Below, piece after piece: positions 24,021-31,462 of a stretch of 64,000 nucleotides of DNA. The stretch is taken from contig CALYAX010000002.1 of assembly GCA_944393665.1 (NCBI GenBank), forward strand, positions 1 through 64,000. The letters are read 5' to 3'. The translations under genes and the position numbers were made by a program. Each line of letters starts with the position of its first letter. Position 1 is the first letter of the stretch. The DNA is from an uncultured Alphaproteobacteria bacterium (GTDB taxonomy: Bacteria; Pseudomonadota; Alphaproteobacteria; RF32; CAG-239). The notes under the pieces are model-generated. The model was not told the DNA's origin. It made no database searches and was given only the letters and a program-made list of their open reading frames with translations.

Positions 24021-24895
24021 TCCCAGAGACCAAGACAACTTTGTTTTATACCTGTGTGAACACCCGTTTTTGGGGGTTTGGCATGATTTATCCGCTGTTT
24101 GTATTATTGACCAATCCTAATTCTTTGGTTGAAATCGGGGTGGAAAACGGAATGCGGTTTAAACGCAAATATAAACCGGTAATCGAATTTTATGAACGGC
24201 GTTTTCCGGGAAGGGTGCGGTTTACCGGGGTCAGGTTTGAACGCTGGGGGCTTCTGGGCAAGGAAAAGATTGTGCCGAACACAGTGCGTTTTGTTACCCA
24301 GCCGACTCTAAAAGCCGATTATTTGTATATCGGCGATGCAGATATTTTTGTGACAGAAGAAATTACTTCGCAGCATTTGGCGAATATTGCCAAATATAAT
24401 CTGGATTTCAGTAATGTGGTAAGAACCGGCAAACGCCGCCTGACCGGCCTGCATTTTATAGAATATGACAAGATGTATCCGCTGCCGAGCCTGCGGGGAC
24501 TGAACATCAGGAAGAAAAATGATGAAGAAGTATTGTATGAAATGATGGACCGCAAAGGATATAAAATGCCGCCCGCAGAGGCGCAGTTTCGTCCCGCCCA
24601 CGGGCTGCATATCAGTATGTATTCTTCGGCACCGTTTGAATTTGTGGAAGGCCCTGATAAGGTGGTTGATTTTCCGGCCTGGTTTATGAGTGTCAACAGT
24701 AAACACAATATGGGACATCAGAATATGGCCGCCGATGTTGACAAGTATTTTGACTTGCGCAAACGACCGGAGTTTGTGGAGTTTGTCAGCGGTCTGGTTC
24801 GCAAGGAAGATGCAGATATGCGCCGTATTCTGCAGGTTACCGATGCCTGTGCCTACTACTACAAAAATGTAATTTTACCGCAGCAGGGAGCTTAA
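24017..24895 (+). CDS. Putative glycosyltransferase-like protein of the glycan cluster
   Basis: A 292-residue protein of no family I can name. The pattern ADYLYIGDADIFV (about residue 100) looks like the strand and DxD of a GT-A glycosyltransferase, and a His/Asp-rich patch with PAHGLHISMY lies later. It contains no membrane helix. The ATG overlaps the previous stop (ATGA) and the next gene begins five bases after its own stop, so it is part of the same transcript. Its glycosyltransferase nature is inferred. Confidence 0.6.
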   Translation: MIPETKTTLFYTCVNTRFWGFGMIYPLFVLLTNPNSLVEIGVENGMRFKRKYKPVIEFYERRFPGRVRFTGVRFERWGLLGKEKIVPNTVRFVTQPTLKADYLYIGDADIFVTEEITSQHLANIAKYNLDFSNVVRTGKRRLTGLHFIEYDKMYPLPSLRGLNIRKKNDEEVLYEMMDRKGYKMPPAEAQFRPAHGLHISMYSSAPFEFVEGPDKVVDFPAWFMSVNSKHNMGHQNMAADVDKYFDLRKRPEFVEFVSGLVRKEDADMRRILQVTDACAYYYKNVILPQQGA

Positions 24896-24899
24896 AACA

Positions 24900-25820
24900 A
24901 TGGATTTGACAATCGCCGTGTTATCCTGGCGCCAGCCAAAGACGCTGCGCAATACTCTGGAGAGTTATCAAAAAAACGGTTTACTGGATTTGGCTGAGCA
25001 GAAACTGGTGTTTTTTAACGAAGTTTCGCCTGAAGATGTCAAAATTGCCAGGGAGTTTGGTTTTGAGGTTTTGTCTGCCAAACAAAATATTGGCATCGGG
25101 CTGCCGTTTCAACAGCTGGCGGAAAGAGCCGATAAGAAATATTTTCTGTTTTTGGAAAATGATTTTATGCTGATTGAAAAACCGGAAGTGACTGCTGAGC
25201 GCCTGAAAACGGCGGCTGATCTGCTGGATAACGGGATAGATGCAATCCGGCTGCGTCACCGCTATCATTACGGCGATCCGAATATGTATTTAAAGCTGGT
25301 ATGGAATGGCACGTTTGAGCCGGAGATGCCCCATATTGACGGGGCGTATTACTGGAAAGACATCAGTAAGGTATACGGGGAAGATAAATGTGAAAAGATT
25401 AACCGCGGCGGAGAAGATATTTTCGTCATGCCGTCAGATTTTGCCGCTTATACCAATAATCCGACAATGTATCGGACGGAGTTCATTAAAAAATTAATCC
25501 TGAAGCAAAAATTTTCTCCGATTGATGTGATAGAAAATAAAATCCAGGAAGAATGGCGGGCCGCACATTATAAAGTGGCCTTCGGCACCGGATTGTTTAA
25601 GCACCACCCGATTGAGATGAGCGGTTCGGCTTTTGCCAATTTTAAGCGGGTGAAGTCACCGGTGAAAAACTGGACGCATTATTTGGTACGGTTTGGTTTG
25701 CGCGGACAGGTGCTGAATCTGTTCTTGTTGCAGTTTCTGCCGACGATTTTTAAAATTAACATCAATATCGCCAATAAATTTATGATTAACCTGTCGCTGG
25801 GAAGATATGAAAGTGTCTGA
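24900..25820 (+). CDS. GT2-like glycosyltransferase
   Basis: A 306-residue protein with a GT2/GT-A type start (MDLTIAVLSWRQPKTLRNTLESY), the NIGIG nucleotide-site pattern, and a DxD-like FLFLENDFMLIEKP near residue 85. The C-terminus has an amphipathic or membrane-facing stretch (VLNLFLLQFLPTIF). It overlaps the deacetylase gene by 14 bp and so is strongly coupled to it. It likely contributes a sugar to the same surface glycan as its neighbours; the donor is unknown. Confidence 0.78.
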   Translation: MDLTIAVLSWRQPKTLRNTLESYQKNGLLDLAEQKLVFFNEVSPEDVKIAREFGFEVLSAKQNIGIGLPFQQLAERADKKYFLFLENDFMLIEKPEVTAERLKTAADLLDNGIDAIRLRHRYHYGDPNMYLKLVWNGTFEPEMPHIDGAYYWKDISKVYGEDKCEKINRGGEDIFVMPSDFAAYTNNPTMYRTEFIKKLILKQKFSPIDVIENKIQEEWRAAHYKVAFGTGLFKHHPIEMSGSAFANFKRVKSPVKNWTHYLVRFGLRGQVLNLFLLQFLPTIFKININIANKFMINLSLGRYESV

Positions 25821-26787
25821 ATCTATTCAAAAAATTGACGGTGCCCTCTGGATGCTGCACCGGGTTGCTCCGGACCGGCCGGAAACCGTGTTTCAGAAAG
25901 TGGACCAGGAAACACGGATTACCCCGGAATACCTGGAAAAACTCATTGTAGAGGCTAAGGAGGCCGGTTATCGTTTTTTATCGCTGGATCAGTTTCTTGC
26001 CAATAAACATGCCGGAAAGGGCAGTGAGAAAGATATTGTGGTGACAATTGATGACGGTTATCGCGATATTTACCAATATGCCTGGCCGATATTTGAGAAA
26101 CATCAGGTGCCGTTTGTCTTTTATGTGGCGAGCGATTTTATTCAATTTGGATTTGAGCACTGCAAGCGTCCTGAACTGGACGGCGGCCAGCTGGCGATGG
26201 ATATTATTTATCATCATCAAAACTTTGAAATCGGCGGAAAGAAATATCCGGCGGCGAGTTTGGAGGAAAAAGCAGCTTGTTTTAATGCCCTGTGGAAAAA
26301 ATTCAAAAGAATCAAGCGTTTCAAGCCTTGGGCTTCAGGCCGGAAATTGTTGCAAAATCTGCTGCCGGGATATGAGATGGATTTTGCTAAATATAAGGCA
26401 GAATATGTTTGTTCTCCGGAGGAACTGCGGGAAATGAACCGCTCTCCGTTGTGTACCATCGGGTCACATGCCAAGTCGCATACGCCGTTGTTTAAGATTT
26501 TTTTACGGACACATTTACGGCGCGAATTATCAGAAAGCCAGCAGTTTTTGGAGAAAGTTCTCGGTGAAAAAGTGGAACATTTCAGTTATCCTTACGGCAG
26601 TTATTGCAAAAAAGTTGACGGATTGGTGCGCCGGTATTATAAATCGGCGGCTGCCGTGGGGTCAGCCTCACATGAAGGGGATGTTTACTGCGCCGGGGAT
26701 GATGATTATATTTTGCCGCGGGTTCATGTCAAAACAGGGCTTAATCCCTTGACACAGGTTAAAATGCCCGCTGCTTTAAGAAAATAG
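25807..26787 (+). CDS. Polysaccharide deacetylase (NodB homology)
   Basis: A 326-residue carbohydrate esterase family 4-like protein. Motif 1 is VVTIDDGY (about residue 80; catalytic and metal Asp), the metal-binding motif 2 is SHAKSHTPL (HxxxH, about residue 221), and motif 3 is FSYPYGSY. The family removes N- or O-acetyl groups from polysaccharides. There is no signal peptide, so it probably acts in the cytoplasm or on a lipid-linked precursor. It closes the five-gene glycan operon, overlapping the GT2-like gene by 14 bp. Confidence 0.88.
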   Translation: MKVSESIQKIDGALWMLHRVAPDRPETVFQKVDQETRITPEYLEKLIVEAKEAGYRFLSLDQFLANKHAGKGSEKDIVVTIDDGYRDIYQYAWPIFEKHQVPFVFYVASDFIQFGFEHCKRPELDGGQLAMDIIYHHQNFEIGGKKYPAASLEEKAACFNALWKKFKRIKRFKPWASGRKLLQNLLPGYEMDFAKYKAEYVCSPEELREMNRSPLCTIGSHAKSHTPLFKIFLRTHLRRELSESQQFLEKVLGEKVEHFSYPYGSYCKKVDGLVRRYYKSAAAVGSASHEGDVYCAGDDDYILPRVHVKTGLNPLTQVKMPAALRK

Positions 26788-26801
26788 AGCAACTATTTGA
26801 T

Positions 26802-27470
26802 TTATCTTTTGTTTTTTATCCAAAGATAAAGTTTTTGGAACCAGTGCGGTGCAGTTCCGGCAGCAATGAAATTGGTGCAAATGCGGTCAATTCCCATTTC
26901 AATACAAATTCCCATGCGGTGATGCCCGTTATCGATACTGTCTTTAGCTCCGCAGGTACGGCACAGCATGATTGAAATGGGATAGTCGTCGCTGAAACCG
27001 TCTTTAAGTGATTCGACCAGGGCCTGGTATTTTTTCAGGCGTTCTTCTTCGGGGATAACCCAGCGTTTGTTCGTAATGGCATAGGCATTGGCGGCGGTCC
27101 GGCGTCCGCGTTCCAGTCCCAGCTCGCGGAGGCGCCCGGCGCTCAGGTGGTAAATATTGCTGTTAAAGTATTTATACTGATAGCGAAATTTTTTCAGAAA
27201 CAGCGGGATAATGTGCCAGCGGGGAATAACGCTGATAAAACAAAACCGGACCGGAACATGGCTCTGGCCGGAGGTGAGGGCTTTTTCAACCAACTGGCGT
27301 CCGCGGACCAGCGTATCACGGGTGCCCAGTTTTTGATTGCCGATCAAAACCGTGATTTCGTCATCGGAAGCGACGGCAGATGCCAGGTTTGCCGGCGTGT
27401 CAGCCAGGGAAATAAGATCCTGCGGTTCAATATCATAAATTTCTGATGAATAGCCGATATAAGGTTTCAT
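26802..27470 (-). CDS. Protein with ParB/Srx-like NGHHR motif, glycan-cluster associated
   Basis: A 222-residue soluble protein that I cannot assign. Near the C-terminus it has CGAKDSIDNGHHRMGICIE followed by MGIDRI, resembling the DGHHR box of ParB/sulfiredoxin-fold proteins. Upstream lies a basic, aromatic-rich stretch around residue 90-100 (FLKKFRYQYKYF) and a C-terminal tail with Trp/Lys (LYLWIKNKR). It is convergent with the deacetylase gene, only 14 bases apart. Such small proteins are often seen beside polysaccharide genes; function unknown. Confidence 0.6.
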   Translation of the reverse strand: MKPYIGYSSEIYDIEPQDLISLADTPANLASAVASDDEITVLIGNQKLGTRDTLVRGRQLVEKALTSGQSHVPVRFCFISVIPRWHIIPLFLKKFRYQYKYFNSNIYHLSAGRLRELGLERGRRTAANAYAITNKRWVIPEEERLKKYQALVESLKDGFSDDYPISIMLCRTCGAKDSIDNGHHRMGICIEMGIDRICTNFIAAGTAPHWFQKLYLWIKNKR

Positions 27471-27618
27471 TTCAGTCGTTTCTTCTTAAAGTTCAGTAGT
27501 TAAGATGTAGCAGTTTCTGCCTGACGGGTCAACCGCAAAATAATTTTGTCAGCAAGTTGTGAAAGGGGTTGCACGGCAGAACAGCGGCGGTTAAGATTAT
27601 ATAAAGGAGGGCAAGCAA

Positions 27619-28548
27619 ATGTTTTGGAGCAAATGGTTTGAACCTAAGCCGTTTAATCAGGGATATCTGCCGGAGGAGGGCGGCCATAGGGTTTTTTATC
27701 ATGAATACGGTAATCCTGACGGACAGACGGTTTTAGTTTTTCATGGCGGTCCGGGAGGAAGCTGCAAGGCGCGTCATGTTAAAAGCATGGGTAATTGGAA
27801 AAATTACCGGATAACCATGTTTGACCAGCGGGGCTGCGGATTGTCGGAGCCCGCCGGGGAAATTAAAAATAATACGACCGGGGATTTGGTTAAAGATGCC
27901 AAACGGCTGCTGGATTATTTGGGAATTGTCCGGCCGGTTATTGTGCGTGGCGGTTCGTGGGGCTCTACCCTGGCACTGTTGTTTGCCGAGCGCTATCCGG
28001 AAATGGTTGAGAAACTTTTATTGTCGCAGATTTTTCTGGCGGACGGTATGATGGCTGACTGGGAAAACAAGGAAGCCGCGTTGTTTTACCCTGAATTTGT
28101 CGGCCAGCTGCAGGAGGCAGCCAAAAACAGCAGCAGTATTGCCGAATATTTTGCCGGGTTAATAAACTCTGACCATCCGCAGGATCAACTGCTGGCAGCT
28201 AATACTTACGGTTGGTGGGAGAGGGTGCGTTCATCCCTGAATCCCAAATGGAATACTCTTGAACAGTTAGATGAGGCCGAGCTGGCAAGCCAGCGGATTT
28301 ATATTAATTATGCGGCGCAGAATTTTATGCTCAAAGACAATGAAATTATCAAAAATGCTTACAAGATTGCCCATATCCCGGCCGTGATTATTCATAACCG
28401 GCTGGATTTTTCCTGTCCGTTGAAAGGAGCGTATTTGTTGCACAAGGCGCTGCCAAAATCAAGATTTGTGGTGGTTCCGGAGCATGGACATGTGGGCAAG
28501 CTGTTACACAAAACTATTAAACAGGAAATGAAAAAGGAACTGGTATGA
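27619..28548 (+). CDS. pip: Proline iminopeptidase
   Basis: Alpha/beta hydrolase of peptidase family S33 that removes N-terminal proline from peptides. The 309 residues include the oxyanion motif HGGPGGS (about residue 42), the FDQRGCGLS block, the nucleophile elbow GGSWGSTLAL (about residue 110), the acid in HNRLDFSCP and the catalytic His in PEHGHVG. GGAGG lies 8 bases before the ATG. It overlaps the phosphatase gene by 4 bp. Confidence 0.92.
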   Translation: MFWSKWFEPKPFNQGYLPEEGGHRVFYHEYGNPDGQTVLVFHGGPGGSCKARHVKSMGNWKNYRITMFDQRGCGLSEPAGEIKNNTTGDLVKDAKRLLDYLGIVRPVIVRGGSWGSTLALLFAERYPEMVEKLLLSQIFLADGMMADWENKEAALFYPEFVGQLQEAAKNSSSIAEYFAGLINSDHPQDQLLAANTYGWWERVRSSLNPKWNTLEQLDEAELASQRIYINYAAQNFMLKDNEIIKNAYKIAHIPAVIIHNRLDFSCPLKGAYLLHKALPKSRFVVVPEHGHVGKLLHKTIKQEMKKELV

Positions 28549-29150
28549 CGAAAGAATTCTACATATTCCGCCATGGACAGAGTACTTATAATGCTGAAGG
28601 AAGGACCCAGGGCCGGACAAATGATTCGGTTTTGACAGAGAAGGGCAAACAACAGGCGACAGAAGCCGGAAAAATCCTGCAGAACCGGGGAATCGAGCTG
28701 ATTGTGGCATCGCCTTTGAAGCGGACTTTACAAACGGCGGATTTGGTTGCTGCCGAGATCGGCGGTGTTCCGGTAACGACTGATGAACGTTTTATTGAAG
28801 TTGATGTCGGCGAAATCGAGGGAATGTACAAGAAAGATATCTGGGAGAAGTTTGGCGAAACTTACGCTTTGTGGTGTTCGCCCGGCGAAGCAAATCTGGA
28901 TTTGTGTTTTAAAGGCGGCGAAACCCGCCGTCAGGTTCGAAAAAGGGTTTTTGAGGGGCTGAATGATTATGCCAAACACAATTCGCACCAGGTTATCGGC
29001 ATTGCTTCACACGGTGTTATGATGAGGCAGATTGTTCAGGCAATCAATCGTGACAGTTACAGTATTGATAATTGTACGATAATGCATTTGCGATATGAAG
29101 ACGGAACGTATGTTTTGGTGGAATGTTTGAATTCACGGGATGAAAAATAA
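28545..29150 (+). CDS. Histidine phosphatase family protein
   Basis: A 201-residue member of the phosphoglycerate mutase/histidine phosphatase superfamily. The catalytic RHGQSTYN lies at about residue 9, SPLKRTLQTAD carries the second phosphate-binding Arg, a middle Glu follows in EVDVGEIEGM, and the second catalytic His is in IASHGVMMRQ. The substrate, possibly a sugar phosphate or nucleotide, cannot be read. Start codon overlaps the iminopeptidase stop (ATGA) and its own stop overlaps the next ATG (TAATG), forming a three-gene translationally coupled unit. Confidence 0.9.
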   Translation: MTKEFYIFRHGQSTYNAEGRTQGRTNDSVLTEKGKQQATEAGKILQNRGIELIVASPLKRTLQTADLVAAEIGGVPVTTDERFIEVDVGEIEGMYKKDIWEKFGETYALWCSPGEANLDLCFKGGETRRQVRKRVFEGLNDYAKHNSHQVIGIASHGVMMRQIVQAINRDSYSIDNCTIMHLRYEDGTYVLVECLNSRDEK

Positions 29151-29485
29151 TGGAAGATGAACTGATTCTTAAAGAAAATCCAACTTTGGGTGATTTGCAG
29201 CGTTATGTCCGGAAGATGAAAGAAATGCGCCAGCTTAATCTGACGGATCCCAGGCTGGATTGTATGATGCTGGCTGAAGAAAGCGGCGAGTTAATTTCCG
29301 CGGTCAGAAAGCATATGAAAGGCGGATCAGTCGGCAGCGGCTCACAAACCGGAGAAATCGAGCTTGAGATGGCTGATGTTCTGATTATTTTATTGGGAAT
29401 GGCCAATATGCATGGTGTGGATTTAGAACAGGCGCTGCGGCGAAAAGAAGAAATTAATAAGCAGAGAATTTGGAAAAGAATATAG
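29150..29485 (+). CDS. MazG-like nucleotide pyrophosphohydrolase
   Basis: A 111-residue all-alpha NTP pyrophosphatase-like protein. It shows the EExxE and ExxD metal-binding pattern: AEESGELISAV (about residue 44) and LEMADVLIILLGMANM (about residue 74). Such small enzymes hydrolyse noncanonical NTPs to NMP and PPi, cleaning the nucleotide pool. It is coupled to the phosphatase gene upstream; the pair could act in sequence on a nucleotide. The substrate is not determinable from sequence. Confidence 0.85.
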   Translation: MEDELILKENPTLGDLQRYVRKMKEMRQLNLTDPRLDCMMLAEESGELISAVRKHMKGGSVGSGSQTGEIELEMADVLIILLGMANMHGVDLEQALRRKEEINKQRIWKRI

Positions 29486-29558
29486 AACCGTTGTTTTGGC
29501 GCAGCCGAAGTATAATTCCCGTTTAAAATTAATTTTGCTCGTTGTGAGAGCGCAAATC

Positions 29559-29593
29559 AAAAACCGCCGGTAAATTCAGCCGGCGGTTTTATT
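29559..29593. terminator. Bidirectional terminator after the MazG-like gene
   Basis: ACCGCCGG and CCGGCGGT form an 8-bp stem around TAAATTCAG, with T runs on both sides. It ends the iminopeptidase operon and, on the minus strand, the 23-residue peptide gene whose stop lies inside it. Confidence 0.85.
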
Positions 29594-29647
29594 GATACAC
29601 ATAATCCAAATATATAATTCAAATAATATTAGTAAATTAATAAACAT
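29576..29647 (-). CDS. Very short hydrophobic peptide gene (23 aa)
   Basis: From an ATG at 29647, preceded by the near-perfect site AAAGGAGGTG, the minus strand encodes a 23-residue peptide. It starts MFINLLILFELYIWIM, which is one membrane-spanning stretch, and ends with a short polar tail. The stop falls within an intrinsic terminator. Size, hydrophobicity, ribosome site and terminator recall type I toxin peptides, but no antitoxin RNA is proven. A second short peptide gene lies 230 bp away on the plus strand. Confidence 0.55.
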   Translation of the reverse strand: MFINLLILFELYIWIMCINKTAG

Positions 29648-29708
29648 TTATTTCACCTCCTTTTACTATTCATAAGAAAGATTATGCGACAAAAAGATGA
29701 ACGATAAA

Positions 29709-29737
29709 GTCGGGCTCCCCCGCTACAATCCCCGACA
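29709..29737. other. Inverted repeat in the gap between two short peptide genes
   Basis: GTCGGG and CCCGAC (with extra C pairs on the inside) form a hairpin in either strand, between the divergent starts of the 23- and 27-residue peptide genes. It could be part of a leader, an operator or a small RNA. The rest of 29648-29878 is AT-rich and shows no further gene. Confidence 0.4.
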
Positions 29738-29878
29738 AATAAAGGACTTTAGAACTTTGTCAAAGGTTAATGAATCTTTGCAGGGTTATAGAGTCTGTAT
29801 GAGGAAAATGTTTGGGAGCTTAAAAGATTGGTGAAATTTTCAAATTATAACTTTGTTGTAATTTTTAAGGAGGAAATT

Positions 29879-29962
29879 ATGATTTTAAGAATATGTAAGT
29901 TTATGCTGATTAAGATTATTGATGAGATGCTGAATTATGTATTGAAGAATTTTCAGCGCTGA
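29879..29962 (+). CDS. Very short peptide gene (27 aa)
   Basis: From an ATG at 29879, seven bases after AAGGAGG, the plus strand encodes 27 residues starting MILRICKFMLIKIIDEML and ending in a basic tail. The peptide is amphipathic (alternating Leu/Ile with Lys/Arg/Asp). A terminator follows at 29980. It has no identifiable homologue that I know. The strong ribosome site and terminator argue that it is expressed; it could be a toxin-like or signalling peptide or the coding part of a small RNA. Confidence 0.5.
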   Translation: MILRICKFMLIKIIDEMLNYVLKNFQR

Positions 29963-29979
29963 GAACGAGCAAAATCTTC

Positions 29980-30012
29980 AAAACCGGGCAAATGTACCCT
30001 CGCCCGGTTTTG
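29980..30012 (+). terminator. Terminator after the 27-residue peptide gene
   Basis: AAAACCGGGC and GCCCGGTTTT form a 10-bp stem around AAATGTACCCTC. The T run is short (TTTT), so strength is uncertain. Confidence 0.65.
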
Positions 30013-30086
30013 AGATGCTTAAATTTGAAACTTAATTTTCAGCAAATTAAGGATTTGCAATGCTTAGCGGGTTATTAGCCAGATTT

Positions 30087-30518
30087 TTAGCGATGATTGA
30101 GCCATTCTTTTAGCAAAATTAAGCCTTGATGGTTAGATTCCCTGATATCCGAGAGTTTTAGAGCCTCATCAATATCAAACCATTGTGCTTCAGAAATTTC
30201 ATCATTAAAACGAAAATCCGTTTGCAAGGCTTTTGCAATGTAATCGAAAAAGATAAAGTGAGCGTTTCTTTTGAAGACCGGCGGAGAGATGAACTCTTCC
30301 ATAAATCGCAACAGGCTGATAACTTCTATATCAATGTCTAATTCTTCTTTGGTTTCGCGTTTTACCGCTTCTTCCAGCGTTTCTCCAGGTTCTACGTGAC
30401 CGCCGCAAATTGTCCAGTTTTGCCATTTGGGTGATTTAATCAGCAGAACCTGATTGTTTTCATTGAGAATATAAGGGCCGACAACGACTTCAATTCCCTT
30501 AGGGTAAGTATTATTCAT
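30087..30518 (-). CDS. Nudix hydrolase
   Basis: A 143-residue Nudix protein. The Nudix box reads GGHVEPGETLEEAVKRETKEE followed by LDI (about residues 39-62), with all catalytic glutamates kept and the last Gly replaced by Asp. The family cleaves nucleoside diphosphates linked to another group X. It is the last gene of the operon that begins with the pseudo-sulfatase-like protein; the small membrane protein gene ends three bases before its start. Substrate unknown. Confidence 0.88.
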   Translation of the reverse strand: MNNTYPKGIEVVVGPYILNENNQVLLIKSPKWQNWTICGGHVEPGETLEEAVKRETKEELDIDIEVISLLRFMEEFISPPVFKRNAHFIFFDYIAKALQTDFRFNDEISEAQWFDIDEALKLSDIRESNHQGLILLKEWLNHR

Positions 30519-30521
30519 GAT

Positions 30522-30869
30522 TTATCTCCGGTTTATCAGAAGTTTAAGCAAATTCATCAGGAAAACGACGATTAAAAAGGTCAGCATGCGGCTGAGGATT
30601 AAAAACATTGTGGTTCCGTGACCCACAATAAGATATTGCAGAACAACGGCTGTAACAATTGCGCAGCCGGCGATAATCAACCAGTAATTTTTATTGCCGT
30701 AAAAGAGAAAACCGCAAACGGCAGCGGTGACCGGCAAAATCGGGTTTTGGATATAGACAAGGCAAGCGGCGCAAAGGCTCTGAATTATCTTAATGTGCAG
30801 GATATATCCGGCAGCGACGGCCAGCAGGCCGGCCATGAGAATAGTTAAATAAGTCGATGTTTTTGACAT
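30522..30869 (-). CDS. Small four-helix membrane protein, unknown
   Basis: A 115-residue integral membrane protein with four hydrophobic segments (about residues 7-25, 43-58, 62-81 and 88-108). Segment one is followed by LHIKIIQSLCAACLVY, placing two close cysteines near a membrane face. No family recognised. AAAGGA precedes the ATG. It sits between the HD hydrolase and Nudix genes in the same direction. The layout recalls small vitamin K epoxide reductase-like or DUF proteins, but I cannot support that. Confidence 0.65.
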   Translation of the reverse strand: MSKTSTYLTILMAGLLAVAAGYILHIKIIQSLCAACLVYIQNPILPVTAAVCGFLFYGNKNYWLIIAGCAIVTAVVLQYLIVGHGTTMFLILSRMLTFLIVVFLMNLLKLLINRR

Positions 30870-30895
30870 GATACAATCCTTTCTTTTTAGAGTTC

Positions 30896-31462
30896 TTAAT
30901 TTTTTCCGCTGCGCAGAAAGTTGATTATTTGTTGACAGATGTCTTTATCCGGGCAAGAAAGCTTTTCAATATTGCATAAGGCGTTCGCTGAAAACTCTTC
31001 TATAAGAGGCTGTTTATTGCGCTTTTCCTGTTCATAATAGGCGGCGGTGACAACGTTGTCCATTTTATCAAGGCATTTGACAAAGCGGGATTCCGGTGTT
31101 GACTGGGTTTCAAATTCAATAAACCAATCCAGCAGTTCCGGGAATTCCAGTTCCTGGGCAAGCTGGCGCGCGGCGGCAAGTTCTGTCTGATATTTTTTGT
31201 CTGCGGTCATTTCTTTGGGCAGGATATCAGAGGCATAAATTTCCGGCAGATCATGCGTCAGCGCCAATTCAAGACAGTGGCAGCGGTCGAGGTGTCCGGG
31301 AGCAAACAAAAGTACTTCCAGGGCAATCGCATACATATGTTCTGCATCGCTTTCCGGAGAGGCAACTTCTCTTTTTATCCAGCCGCTGCGGCGCAGATCT
31401 TTAATTCTGCCCAGAGTTCGGACCAGATTGGTTATTTGATGCGGATTCAGGGGCTTATTCAT
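30896..31462 (-). CDS. HD-domain hydrolase (YfbR/HDDC2-like)
   Basis: A 188-residue HD-fold phosphohydrolase related to the 5'-nucleotidase YfbR. Metal ligands are seen as DAEHMYAIAL (about residue 40), THDLPEI (about residue 69) and the Asp in CLDKMDNV (about residue 131). YfbR removes phosphate from deoxynucleoside 5'-monophosphates, so a similar role is possible. Its start overlaps the end of yejF by 8 bp, so it is co-translated with the peptide transporter. Confidence 0.85.
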   Translation of the reverse strand: MNKPLNPHQITNLVRTLGRIKDLRRSGWIKREVASPESDAEHMYAIALEVLLFAPGHLDRCHCLELALTHDLPEIYASDILPKEMTADKKYQTELAAARQLAQELEFPELLDWFIEFETQSTPESRFVKCLDKMDNVVTAAYYEQEKRNKQPLIEEFSANALCNIEKLSCPDKDICQQIINFLRSGKN

